Below the pieces are notes generated by a model. It did not search any database. It worked only from the letters and a program-made list of their open reading frames with translations, and was not told the DNA's origin. Shown piece after piece: positions 17,130-24,594 of a stretch of DNA of 64,000 nt. This DNA is from Bradyrhizobium tropiciagri. GTDB taxonomy: Bacteria > Pseudomonadota > Alphaproteobacteria > Rhizobiales > Xanthobacteraceae. The stretch covers positions 1-64,000 of the forward strand of contig NZ_LFLZ01000017.1 in the NCBI RefSeq assembly GCF_001189845.1. Reading direction: 5' to 3'. Position 1 is the first letter of the stretch, and the number at the start of each line of letters is the position of its first letter. Position numbers and translations under genes: made by a program.

Positions 17130-17264
17130 TTACTCGGCCGCCAGCGACTTCGTGCACAACGACAGGCCGAGCCCGTCCCAGACCTGAAGCAAGGCTTCGG
17201 CGAGCCCGTCGATCAGGTCGTCATCGTGATAGGGCGAGGGCGCGATGCGCAGTCGCTCGGGGAG
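17130..17264 (-). pseudogene. 5-aminolevulinate synthase (HemA) C-terminal remnant
   Basis: The last about 43 residues of this frame, ERLRIAPSPYHDDDLIDGLA and LLQVWDGLGL ending KSLAAE, match the C-terminus of rhizobial 5-aminolevulinate synthase. The upstream 290 bp to the TPR gene does not continue the enzyme, so about 90 percent of the gene is missing. It is a deletion remnant, perhaps carried with the neighbouring cluster. Confidence 0.75.
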
Positions 17265-17557
17265 GGAAGGATCGGCCGCCGCGCGCCACGGCCAAGGGAC
17301 GGGGGAGGTCCGGCGCCGAGCAGTCGCGAAGCTGTCTGTCTTCGCGAAGTAACTGGTATCCGACACGCAACGTCGGCGCGAGTGAAGCAGTGCGAATCTC
17401 GCCAAATCGTAGCGAAGGCAAATGCATCGATCATGCTCGCTATCGGGCTCCAAAGTTGTGGTCGTTGATTTCTTCGATCCAAAGAACCCCCAAATCTTTC
17501 GAGGTCGGCAAGGACCGCGCATAGGCGTGCAGCTTGCTCGGCAGCGTCTCGCTTGCT

Positions 17558-18601
17558 CTAAGTTCCTCTGCCATCAGTAGCCTCAAGTGCCTGGGCAAGG
17601 AGCTCGTGGGCACGTGGTGTTTTGCGAATTCGCAAATTGAGCTCCGCGAGACGGAGTGCCCGCTGAGGGTCATCTCCCGCGCCCAGCCAGAATTCCGCCG
17701 CATGATCCGCGAACGCCGCTGGGTGATCTTTGATCAATGCGTCGTAACGGCTCGCTGCTAACCGGCGCCAGCCGAGGCACTCATCGTTCCGTCCCATTTC
17801 GCCAAGGATGCGCGCCAATTGCGCCGCGTAATCGGGATCATCGGCAGAGATCGCCAACGGATTTAGCCGGGCAATCGCGGCCTCAGGCTCACCCAGGGCA
17901 GCCTCGACCTCCGCCAAGTGTCCTTGCGCAGCAGCATAAGCCGGGACGCGATGTATCGCGGTCTCGAAGCAGGTGCGCGCCTGGTCCAGCCTCTCCAGCC
18001 TCATCCACATCACGCCTAGCTGGAAATCGAGCAACGCTATTGGAAACGGAGAGATACCGCGGTAGCTGCCGAGACTTTGGAGGTAGAGCCGCTCTGCCGT
18101 GACGGTCTCACCTCGCTCGGCCCAAAAGCCAGCCAAGGCCGCAACGTCCTGGAAGCGTCCGGTCCGATCGGCGGCATTCCCATATGTCAACAACGCTTCG
18201 TCGTAGCGGCCCAGCGCCAGCAGAACCGTGGCGCGCTCCTGCTTCGCGGCACCGTCGTCCGGCGAAAGACGTTCGGCTTGATCGAGGTCGTCAAGCGCTT
18301 CGGTGAAGCGATGGAATACCGAGCGAGTCCGTCCGCGCGTCACATAGGCCACTGAGTCAGTGGCTGCGACATCGACCAATCGATCGGCCAACTGCGCGGC
18401 CCGCTCATAATTGCTGATGCGTCCCAGGATGAGCCCTTGAAGCATGAGCAAGTCGATCAGGCTGGCCGCTTCCGCGAGGCTGTCACAGCCCTCGAGGCCT
18501 TCGATCTGGGCCTGCAGGTTGAGCACGGCGATGGATCCGCCCGTCAGCACGAGCGGCTCAAGGCGAAACTCCGGCGCGAATGTTTCCGACAAGTCCGTCA
18601 T
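17558..18601 (-). CDS. TPR-repeat protein of the Dyp/DUF4331 cluster
   Basis: The 347-aa protein starts MTDLSETFAPEFRLEPLVLT. Helical TPR-like repeats follow, such as LDDLDQAERLSPDDGAAKQE, LLALGRYDEALLTYGNAADR, MRLERLDQARTCFETAIHRV and LAEVEAALGEPEAAIARLNP. The start at 18601 overlaps the DUF4331 stop (ATGA), so the two are translationally coupled; a longer open frame to 18757 is not needed. It probably provides a protein-protein interface for the cluster. No signal peptide was seen. Confidence 0.8.
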   Translation of the reverse strand: MTDLSETFAPEFRLEPLVLTGGSIAVLNLQAQIEGLEGCDSLAEAASLIDLLMLQGLILGRISNYERAAQLADRLVDVAATDSVAYVTRGRTRSVFHRFTEALDDLDQAERLSPDDGAAKQERATVLLALGRYDEALLTYGNAADRTGRFQDVAALAGFWAERGETVTAERLYLQSLGSYRGISPFPIALLDFQLGVMWMRLERLDQARTCFETAIHRVPAYAAAQGHLAEVEAALGEPEAAIARLNPLAISADDPDYAAQLARILGEMGRNDECLGWRRLAASRYDALIKDHPAAFADHAAEFWLGAGDDPQRALRLAELNLRIRKTPRAHELLAQALEATDGRGT

Positions 18602-19722
18602 GCTGCGGCACCCTTTGGCACATTGCGTGGCGCGAGATACGGAAATGTCTTGGACGAAAACGCAATCGGCCCGTCGACGCCATCGTTGACGGGCGGGCCA
18701 TTCCCACCGTTGACGTACAGCGTAAACACGTAATCCATGATGTCCTCGTTGAGCCATCGCCCGCCCGGCGTAGTATGCGGGCGGCCTGCGAGCATCGCAC
18801 GCTCGATTTCGAAATAGCTGATCTCGGCGAACGGCTTGGAGGCATCGACGACCAGGAAATCCGCCAGGAGCAGTTTCGTCAAAGGATGGTTGGCGTGCTT
18901 ATCGAACGGCCAATCGATCTTGCCATCGAGCCCGTCGTAGAACGCGAGATTCGCATTCATACGCACCCGGTAGGCATCGAAGTAATCGTGCTTCACGTCG
19001 AAGGCATCCTCGCTGTTGTAGAGATCGCGGATTTCGAGGTCTTTGTTGACCTGATCGAACATCTTCCAGCTCAAGGTTACATTCTTGATTTCAGGACGAC
19101 CGACCCGCTCGATGCGAACCGGCCGCTTGCCGGCCGCGAGCGTTTCGCACACGATCGCAAACAGCGGACCGCCTTCCAGCACCATGGGCCATTCAATCTT
19201 GAGCACGATCGCGAGAATGTTGGTGCCAAAGAGAGTGTCGGACCCCTTTGGTTTGAACGACAGCTTGCCGGTCGCCGCCGTCTTTTCGATCATCCGCACG
19301 TCGAGAAAGAAGGGATCGGAGCGCTGGCCCGCGAATACCTGAACGCCCTCGCCGGCGCCGCCATTCTCGTCGTCGCAGACAAACGAGATCATGCCGCCAC
19401 TCGGCGTGAGACACCGGCCGAGCTGGACTGGTCGTCCTGCGGTGGCTGGACCGCTCGGCACGTCGAACGTGCAGTCGAAGATGACCTCGCTTTTGCCCGC
19501 CGCGAATGCCGCCTCGCGGCCGGTCGCTGCTATGTCGATCGATCGTATTCGAAAGCGATAAATGACCGCATCGGAAAAGACCGCCGACGGTCCGGACTTG
19601 CCAAATACGTCCATGACCACGACGAGATGCCGTGGGTCCTTCGGATCTGGAAAAGCAAACACATCCGATATGTCGGCAGCCGGATCAGTGAGTGAACGAG
19701 GGCCTGAGAAGTGGTCGGACAT
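18598..19722 (-). CDS. DUF4331 family protein
   Basis: The 374-aa protein starts MSDHFSGPRSLTDPAADISD and continues VFAFPDPKDPRHLVVVMDVF, the DUF4331 hallmark (DHxSGP...DPxxDIxDVFAF). Later motifs include FDCTFDVPSG, FAGQRSDPFFLDV and IVLKIEWPMVL, and a C-terminal WLNEDIMDYVFTLYVNG. The biochemical function of DUF4331 is unknown. No signal peptide is seen, unlike many family members. It belongs to the minus-strand gene run that starts with the Dyp peroxidase. Confidence 0.82.
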   Translation of the reverse strand: MSDHFSGPRSLTDPAADISDVFAFPDPKDPRHLVVVMDVFGKSGPSAVFSDAVIYRFRIRSIDIAATGREAAFAAGKSEVIFDCTFDVPSGPATAGRPVQLGRCLTPSGGMISFVCDDENGGAGEGVQVFAGQRSDPFFLDVRMIEKTAATGKLSFKPKGSDTLFGTNILAIVLKIEWPMVLEGGPLFAIVCETLAAGKRPVRIERVGRPEIKNVTLSWKMFDQVNKDLEIRDLYNSEDAFDVKHDYFDAYRVRMNANLAFYDGLDGKIDWPFDKHANHPLTKLLLADFLVVDASKPFAEISYFEIERAMLAGRPHTTPGGRWLNEDIMDYVFTLYVNGGNGPPVNDGVDGPIAFSSKTFPYLAPRNVPKGAAA

Positions 19723-19950
19723 GTCAATGATCCTTTGAACCAGGCTCGGAGCAGCAGCCTGCTCGGCGCCCTCGCGCGTCGCCCGGGCATGAAGCAGCAG
19801 TCATGAGAAACACGCGGCGGTCACACGACCAGCGTCGTGTTACGGGCCACGAAGACTTTGATATTCCTGGTCGCCGAGATGCCGACCGGTCACATCCTGC
19901 CGCAGCAGTGGCTCGTTGAACGCGACCGGGAGGCATCGGGACGGAGACCG

Positions 19951-20466
19951 TCAAGTTGCGGCGTCGAAAAGCTCGGCGACCGCTCCACTCAAGCGCTGCA
20001 TCTTCGCCACATCCCTGACCGTGACATCCGGGTTGCGAACAAAGAATAGGTCGCATTCAAAAGCGAAGCTGAGGAGCTCCTCAACCGATTTGCGGTCGTT
20101 GGTACCCTTGAACCCGTCCCACACCCCCAGAAAGATCTGGTCGAGCCAGGGAGCCGCCTCGTTCAAGATGTCTGCGACATAGGGCTTGAAGTCGCCATCG
20201 AAGACGATGGTAAAGAGGATGCGGGTATCGTCGTCGATTAGCGTCACCCGAAAGTCGTGAACTGTGCCAACGCGCGTTTCCCAATAGGCGGCTTCAGCCT
20301 GGATTTGCGGCAGACGTTCGCGGAACAGTTTTGCTCCGCCGGGGGCAACCTTACCGATGCCGGAGATCTCCCCCTTTTTCCCGATGCGCTTGCCCGGCCC
20401 GTCTGGCTGACGGGTCATGTGCTGCGCCATTGCTGTACGTTCGTTCTCGATCACTTTCGTGGCCAT
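19951..20466 (-). CDS. hypothetical protein of the Dyp cluster
   Basis: The 171-aa protein starts with MATKVIENERTAMAQHM after a CAGGAGACC ribosome site. It has a basic N-terminus, then SGIGKVAPGGAKLFRERLPQ, GTVHDFRVTLIDDDTRILFT, IVFDGDFKPYVADILNE and FDCDLFF-like AFECDLFFVRNPDVTVRDV. The pattern resembles a ferredoxin-like/dimeric alpha-beta barrel of the kind also found in Dyp peroxidases and NIPSNAP proteins, but this is inference from its look and context. About 228 bp without a recognised gene separates it from DUF4331. Confidence 0.65.
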   Translation of the reverse strand: MATKVIENERTAMAQHMTRQPDGPGKRIGKKGEISGIGKVAPGGAKLFRERLPQIQAEAAYWETRVGTVHDFRVTLIDDDTRILFTIVFDGDFKPYVADILNEAAPWLDQIFLGVWDGFKGTNDRKSVEELLSFAFECDLFFVRNPDVTVRDVAKMQRLSGAVAELFDAAT

Positions 20467-20568
20467 GTGGGTCTCCTGATGGCTGGATTGCTGCTCAATT
20501 GGTTAAGTGTGCGCCGAAGTTGCGAGCAGGTGATGCTCCGGCGGTGTTCGCTCGAGCGATGACCGAAC

Positions 20569-20892
20569 TCACCGTTTGATTGGTGCGAAACTCGCCGGCA
20601 CCATCAGGCTGTTGCGCTGGTCGACCAGATAGCCGGCCTCGTCGGCAAGCTTCAGGTAATTCAGCCACTCGGGGTCGGCCATCATAGCGGCGCGTCGGCG
20701 GGCACGATCGGCCACATCCTCGAACGCCCAGAGATGCAACATCGTGTTGAGGTCGCCACTTTCCGCGTGCAAATACGCGAGTGGCGCCCCGAGATGATGA
20801 ATTTGCGCCGCTAAGCCGTGCTTGGCGTAGAGATCAAGGTCCTGGGGGAGTTTTCCCGGTTTGACCCGATATGTGCGGACGTCGACAATCAC
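20569..20892 (-). CDS. NIPSNAP family protein
   Basis: The 107-aa protein is a single NIPSNAP (dimeric alpha-beta barrel) domain: IVDVRTYRVKPGKLPQDLDL, LAYLHAESGDLNTMLHLWAF, RRAAMMADPEWLNYLKLADE. It starts at GTG after AAGGAGAATCGCC. It lies 86 bp downstream of the Dyp peroxidase in the same direction. Family members bind small hydrophobic ligands or act in oxidative chemistry; the role here is unknown. Confidence 0.85.
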   Translation of the reverse strand: MIVDVRTYRVKPGKLPQDLDLYAKHGLAAQIHHLGAPLAYLHAESGDLNTMLHLWAFEDVADRARRRAAMMADPEWLNYLKLADEAGYLVDQRNSLMVPASFAPIKR

Positions 20893-20978
20893 GGCGATTC
20901 TCCTTAATCTTGGGTAGTTTCTAGCTTTGAGTTAGTTGGCGTCTTGCTGAAGATCGAGTGATGGGCTGGCTAAGCTTG

Positions 20979-22358
20979 CTAATGACTCGCGGTCTGCTCA
21001 GCATCCTCACCCAGGCCGGCGAGCCATCGCAGCGCGCGTAGCCCAGGCATGAAACAATATTCGCCGCCGCGGACGGCAACGAAGCGCGGCAACCCGTGCA
21101 AGCGACGTCGAACCGGTACCTTCGGGATCGTGAAAACTCCGTCGCCCTCGTTGTTGCCAATGAGGGGATCCTGCTCGGTCCCATGGCTGATGAAATTGCC
21201 ATCAGCGACCCACTGTGACTGCACGAACTCGAATTGCTGCCGCTGGTGTGCGCCGATCAGGAGAAACACGCCGCCGCGCTCGGCGCCGTCATCTTCCAGA
21301 ACTCCTTCCGGCAGCGGCGGTCCATAATTGGTGCCACGACGTATGAATCGGTGACTGTCGACGTCGACGATGTCGTCTTTCAGGGCATCGCGCGGATTGA
21401 CACGGCGAACGTGTGCGCTGAACGGGCACTTCAGGCCCTTCCTGTCGTCAGCGTAGCTGAAATCGTTATTGCCCTTCGCATCGGCGCCGAGCGCAGGGTC
21501 GTCGCGATCGGGCGCTAGCACCAAGGGGGCACCGCTGCGCCATCTGCCGACCATTTTGGCGGCGAGCAGCTCTTCTTCCTCCGATGACGACGCCTGTTCG
21601 CGCAGGTATCTACGAAACGCTGCGACATCCATGTGGAACTTACGAAGGGCCACGAAAGTGCCGTTTTGCCGCAATTCTGCGGGGATCGGAGCTTGCGCCG
21701 TCTCGCCGAGTTGGTCCGGATAGCCCATGACGAACTCGCCCGCTTTTATCGGCGCGTCGCTCCCGCCATGCGCGGCCGGCGCGCTTCCCTCGATCTGGGG
21801 ATTGTGCAATCCGTCCTTGAAGCCGAATGGATTGCGCCCTTCCGGCAATTCACCGAAAGGCATGCGATAGACGACCGATATCTGCGCTAGGTCGTGATGC
21901 GTCCTGCGCGCGAGCTCCAGGACCCGCTGCAGGTCCTGCTCGTTTTGCGCATAAATCGCCAAGGCGATGTGCGCGTCCGTCGTGCCGAACGGATATTCCC
22001 AATTCGCCGGTGCATTGCCACCGACGTCATGCAGGATCGCGGCGCGCGCCGCCATGCCCTGTTTAAATTCGATCGGGAAACTGTCCAGTGATGCCTGCGG
22101 CAACTCCAGCGCCTTGAGACCCTCGAAGGTGAATGCAATTCCCAACCAGCCGGCCAAGGATGGCACCCACCACTCGTCGGCGGGCGCGACGTGAGGGATC
22201 ATTCGGCGCAACATCTCACGTCCCTGCGCCGCATCGTCGATGCGAAGGATCACATACTGCCCAAGGTAGGGGGATGGACGCGGCCGAAGCACAGTGGCCT
22301 GAATGTCGCTGACTTCGAGCGTAGGGACGTGAGTCGTTAGCGTGGTGGTATCCGCCAT
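20979..22358 (-). CDS. Dyp-type peroxidase
   Basis: The 459-aa protein has the Dyp signature FGFKDGLHNP (GxxDG with the distal aspartate) and CPFSAHVRRVNPRD with the haem-ligand histidine, plus FVMGYPDQLGE and FIRRGTNYGPPLPEG. This haem peroxidase oxidises dyes, phenolics or porphyrins with H2O2. No Tat signal is visible. It is the first gene of a minus-strand run with NIPSNAP, an unknown protein, DUF4331 and a TPR protein, and is divergent from the cytochrome/molybdenum hydroxylase operon. Confidence 0.9.
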   Translation of the reverse strand: MADTTTLTTHVPTLEVSDIQATVLRPRPSPYLGQYVILRIDDAAQGREMLRRMIPHVAPADEWWVPSLAGWLGIAFTFEGLKALELPQASLDSFPIEFKQGMAARAAILHDVGGNAPANWEYPFGTTDAHIALAIYAQNEQDLQRVLELARRTHHDLAQISVVYRMPFGELPEGRNPFGFKDGLHNPQIEGSAPAAHGGSDAPIKAGEFVMGYPDQLGETAQAPIPAELRQNGTFVALRKFHMDVAAFRRYLREQASSSEEEELLAAKMVGRWRSGAPLVLAPDRDDPALGADAKGNNDFSYADDRKGLKCPFSAHVRRVNPRDALKDDIVDVDSHRFIRRGTNYGPPLPEGVLEDDGAERGGVFLLIGAHQRQQFEFVQSQWVADGNFISHGTEQDPLIGNNEGDGVFTIPKVPVRRRLHGLPRFVAVRGGEYCFMPGLRALRWLAGLGEDAEQTASH

Positions 22359-22600
22359 GGATATCTCGTGTGCGGCTGTTGAGCAGCCGCCACAATCTCA
22401 AAACACGGCCGTTTCACAAGTTAAGCATTCGGAATTTTGGCGAAGGCTATGGCACGCCCGCGTTGCTCTTGGCGCGGCTCCCGGACCGCGAAGGGCGCGC
22501 TTCGCAGTAATTTGGTGTTCGTCGGCATTCTTCATTCACGCGGACACCACCGATTGCAGTAGTCAAAGTCGTCGCCACAACGGTCCAGTCGGGTGATCCG

Positions 22601-22783
22601 ATGAAACGAGTCATCACGCTTTTGTCCGCATTCAGCGCACCGGCAGAGGCACATGAATCATTCGTGTCACATGTACATCCGCACGGATTGAGCATGTTGC
22701 TGAGCGGCAGCGCTTTCATATGCATGCTGCTCGCGCTCATCGTTGCCTTGCTCGCCTATTTGCGATTCGTGCGCGTGCCCTAG
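22601..22783 (+). CDS. small histidine-rich membrane protein
   Basis: The 60-aa product has a possible short signal (MKRVITLLSAFSAPAEA), a histidine-rich stretch HESFVSHVHPHG, and one transmembrane helix LLSGSAFICMLLALIVALLA with a basic end. It is 27 bp upstream of the cytochrome c gene on the same strand. The ribosome site is weak. Histidines next to a membrane helix suggest metal or haem contact, but this is inferred. Confidence 0.5.
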   Translation: MKRVITLLSAFSAPAEAHESFVSHVHPHGLSMLLSGSAFICMLLALIVALLAYLRFVRVP

Positions 22784-22810
22784 GCGCGAGCATGGCTTTA
22801 GGAGGTTCTC

Positions 22811-24109
22811 GTGTTCAAGAAGTTGCTTGTCGCGACTGTCGCGGTCGGATGTCTCGGGGTTGCAGGATTTGGCACGTTGGCGTGGCAGCCGGCCATGGCC
22901 CCGATCGCGCCTCCTGCGACGGCAAGCTTTGCGCCGGAGTTGGTCGCCAAGGGTGAAGCCCTTGCAGGCGGAGGGTATTGCGCGGCCTGTCACACGCGGA
23001 AGGGTGGAGAGAGGTTCGCCGGCGGCTACGCCATGGAAACCCCTTTTGGCGCGATCTTTTCGACCAACATCACGCCCGATCCGGAGACCGGCATCGGCAA
23101 TTGGTCGGAGGCAGCTTTCGCGCGTGCGATGCAGAAGGGCGTTTCACGCGACGGCTCACATCTTCTCCCAGTGTTCTCCTACGACCATTTCACCAAACTC
23201 TCCGATGATGACGTGCGTGCCCTCTACGCCTACTTCATGACCAGAACTCCAGTTCATGCCACGCGGCGGCCGAACGGCATTCCATTTCCGTTCAACATCC
23301 GCTACCTGCAGGCGGGATGGAAGCTACTGTTCTTCCGGCCTGGTCGCTTCGAACCTGACGTCACGAGGAGTGCGGAGTGGAATCGCGGCGCGTACCTCGC
23401 GCAGGGCTTGAGCCACTGCGGCGCCTGCCATACGCCCCGCAACCTGCTTGGTGCGGAGAAGTTCGGCAACGCTTATGGCGGCGCAGTGATCGACAACTGG
23501 GTCGCGCCGCCATTAACGGCCGGAAATGCCGCGCCGACGCCCTGGACACACGATGAGCTCTACGATTACCTGCGCACCGGCGCAAGCAAGCTGCATGGAA
23601 CCGCCGCAGGGCCGATGTTCCCCGTCGTGCAAGGGTTGCGCGCGCTGCCCGACTCCGACATCCGTGCGCTCGCGACCTATTTCGCCGAACTCGACAAAGC
23701 TGCGGAGCGACTGCCATACGTCTCCGGCGCGGTGAGCCTTGCCATGTCCAGCACATTGGCCAAGGAGGGCGCGCCGATCGATCCCGACGCGCGGCTCTAT
23801 ATCACGGCTTGCGCGTCCTGCCATTACAACGCGACCAACGCGCCGCTCGCGACCCGGCCAGACCTGTCGCTCAACAGCGCCGTGCATCTTGCTGATCCAA
23901 GCAACCTGATCCAGGTCATCCTGCGCGGCATCGGCACCGAGGAAGGAATGCCCGGTGTCGTCATGCCTGCCTTCGGCGACGCCCTTAGCGATTCCGACGT
24001 TGCCCGCATCGCCGCGTACCTGCGGCGAACTCGCACGGACCTTCCGCCGTGGCCTGACCTCGCTGTGAAGATCGCCGCGATCCGGCGCCAGTACGAAGCA
24101 GCAAAGTAA
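22811..24109 (+). CDS. triheme cytochrome c (alcohol/gluconate dehydrogenase-type electron-transfer subunit)
   Basis: The 432-aa protein has an N-terminal signal/anchor helix (KKLLVATVAVGCLGVAGFG) and three haem motifs: CAACH near residue 57, CGACH near 203 and CASCH near 335, each in a cytochrome c domain with a downstream Met-containing loop. It begins at GTG after GGAGGTTCTC. This is the architecture of cytochrome subunits that take electrons from periplasmic dehydrogenases to quinol oxidases or other cytochromes. It is followed 17 bp later by the 2Fe-2S subunit, so it is the likely acceptor for the molybdenum enzyme. Confidence 0.9.
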   Translation: MFKKLLVATVAVGCLGVAGFGTLAWQPAMAPIAPPATASFAPELVAKGEALAGGGYCAACHTRKGGERFAGGYAMETPFGAIFSTNITPDPETGIGNWSEAAFARAMQKGVSRDGSHLLPVFSYDHFTKLSDDDVRALYAYFMTRTPVHATRRPNGIPFPFNIRYLQAGWKLLFFRPGRFEPDVTRSAEWNRGAYLAQGLSHCGACHTPRNLLGAEKFGNAYGGAVIDNWVAPPLTAGNAAPTPWTHDELYDYLRTGASKLHGTAAGPMFPVVQGLRALPDSDIRALATYFAELDKAAERLPYVSGAVSLAMSSTLAKEGAPIDPDARLYITACASCHYNATNAPLATRPDLSLNSAVHLADPSNLIQVILRGIGTEEGMPGVVMPAFGDALSDSDVARIAAYLRRTRTDLPPWPDLAVKIAAIRRQYEAAK

Positions 24110-24126
24110 TCCATTGGAGATCGAAC

Positions 24127-24594
24127 ATGACGTCGTTTCACATCAATGGCCGCTTGGTGATCGTCGATGCAGAAGATGACGCACCCCTGTTGTGGGTCAT
24201 TCGTGACGCGATCGGCCTGACCGGCACGAAGTTCGGCTGCGGCATCGGCATGTGCGGCGCCTGCACGGTTCATGTCGGCGGCCGACCGACGCGTTCTTGC
24301 GTAACGCCGCTCGTCAGCGTCGCCGGCGCCGAGATCACGACCATTGAGGGGCTTGAAGGAAAGCACCCGCTCCAAACCGCCTGGGCCGACCATCAGGTCC
24401 CCCAATGCGGCTACTGCCAATCGGGCCAGATCATGCAGGCTGCGTCACTCATCAGGGACTTTCCCGCACCAACCGATGAGGACATCGACGCCGTCATGGC
24501 CGGCAACTTGTGCCGTTGTATGGCCTACGTCCGCATCCGCAACGCCATCAAACAGGCTGCCGCCCAAGCCCGGAAGGTTGCCGCCGATGAGTAA
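24127..24594 (+). CDS. (2Fe-2S)-binding small subunit of a molybdenum hydroxylase (IorA-like)
   Basis: The 155-aa protein has the plant-type 2Fe-2S cluster KFGCGIGMCGACTVHVGG with a later Cys (PTRSC), and the second cluster motif CGYCQSGQIMQAASLI with LCRCMAY. It matches the small subunit of isoquinoline 1-oxidoreductase and related aldehyde oxidoreductases. It carries electrons from the molybdenum site to the cytochrome. It overlaps the start of the large subunit by 8 bp. Confidence 0.92.
   Translation: MTSFHINGRLVIVDAEDDAPLLWVIRDAIGLTGTKFGCGIGMCGACTVHVGGRPTRSCVTPLVSVAGAEITTIEGLEGKHPLQTAWADHQVPQCGYCQSGQIMQAASLIRDFPAPTDEDIDAVMAGNLCRCMAYVRIRNAIKQAAAQARKVAADE

Noticed and set aside
18580..19695. 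371-aa open frame on the plus strand
   Set aside because: It is fully antisense to the DUF4331 gene, which has clear family motifs.
22450..22467. sigma-54 promoter-like TGGCACG...TTGCT between the Dyp gene and the small membrane protein gene
   Set aside because: The GG and GC elements are 12 bases apart instead of the required 10, so it does not fit the -24/-12 spacing.
24344..24586. N-terminal extension of the molybdopterin subunit
   Set aside because: The extension is the small-subunit gene read in another frame; the Tat signal begins at the ATG at 24587.
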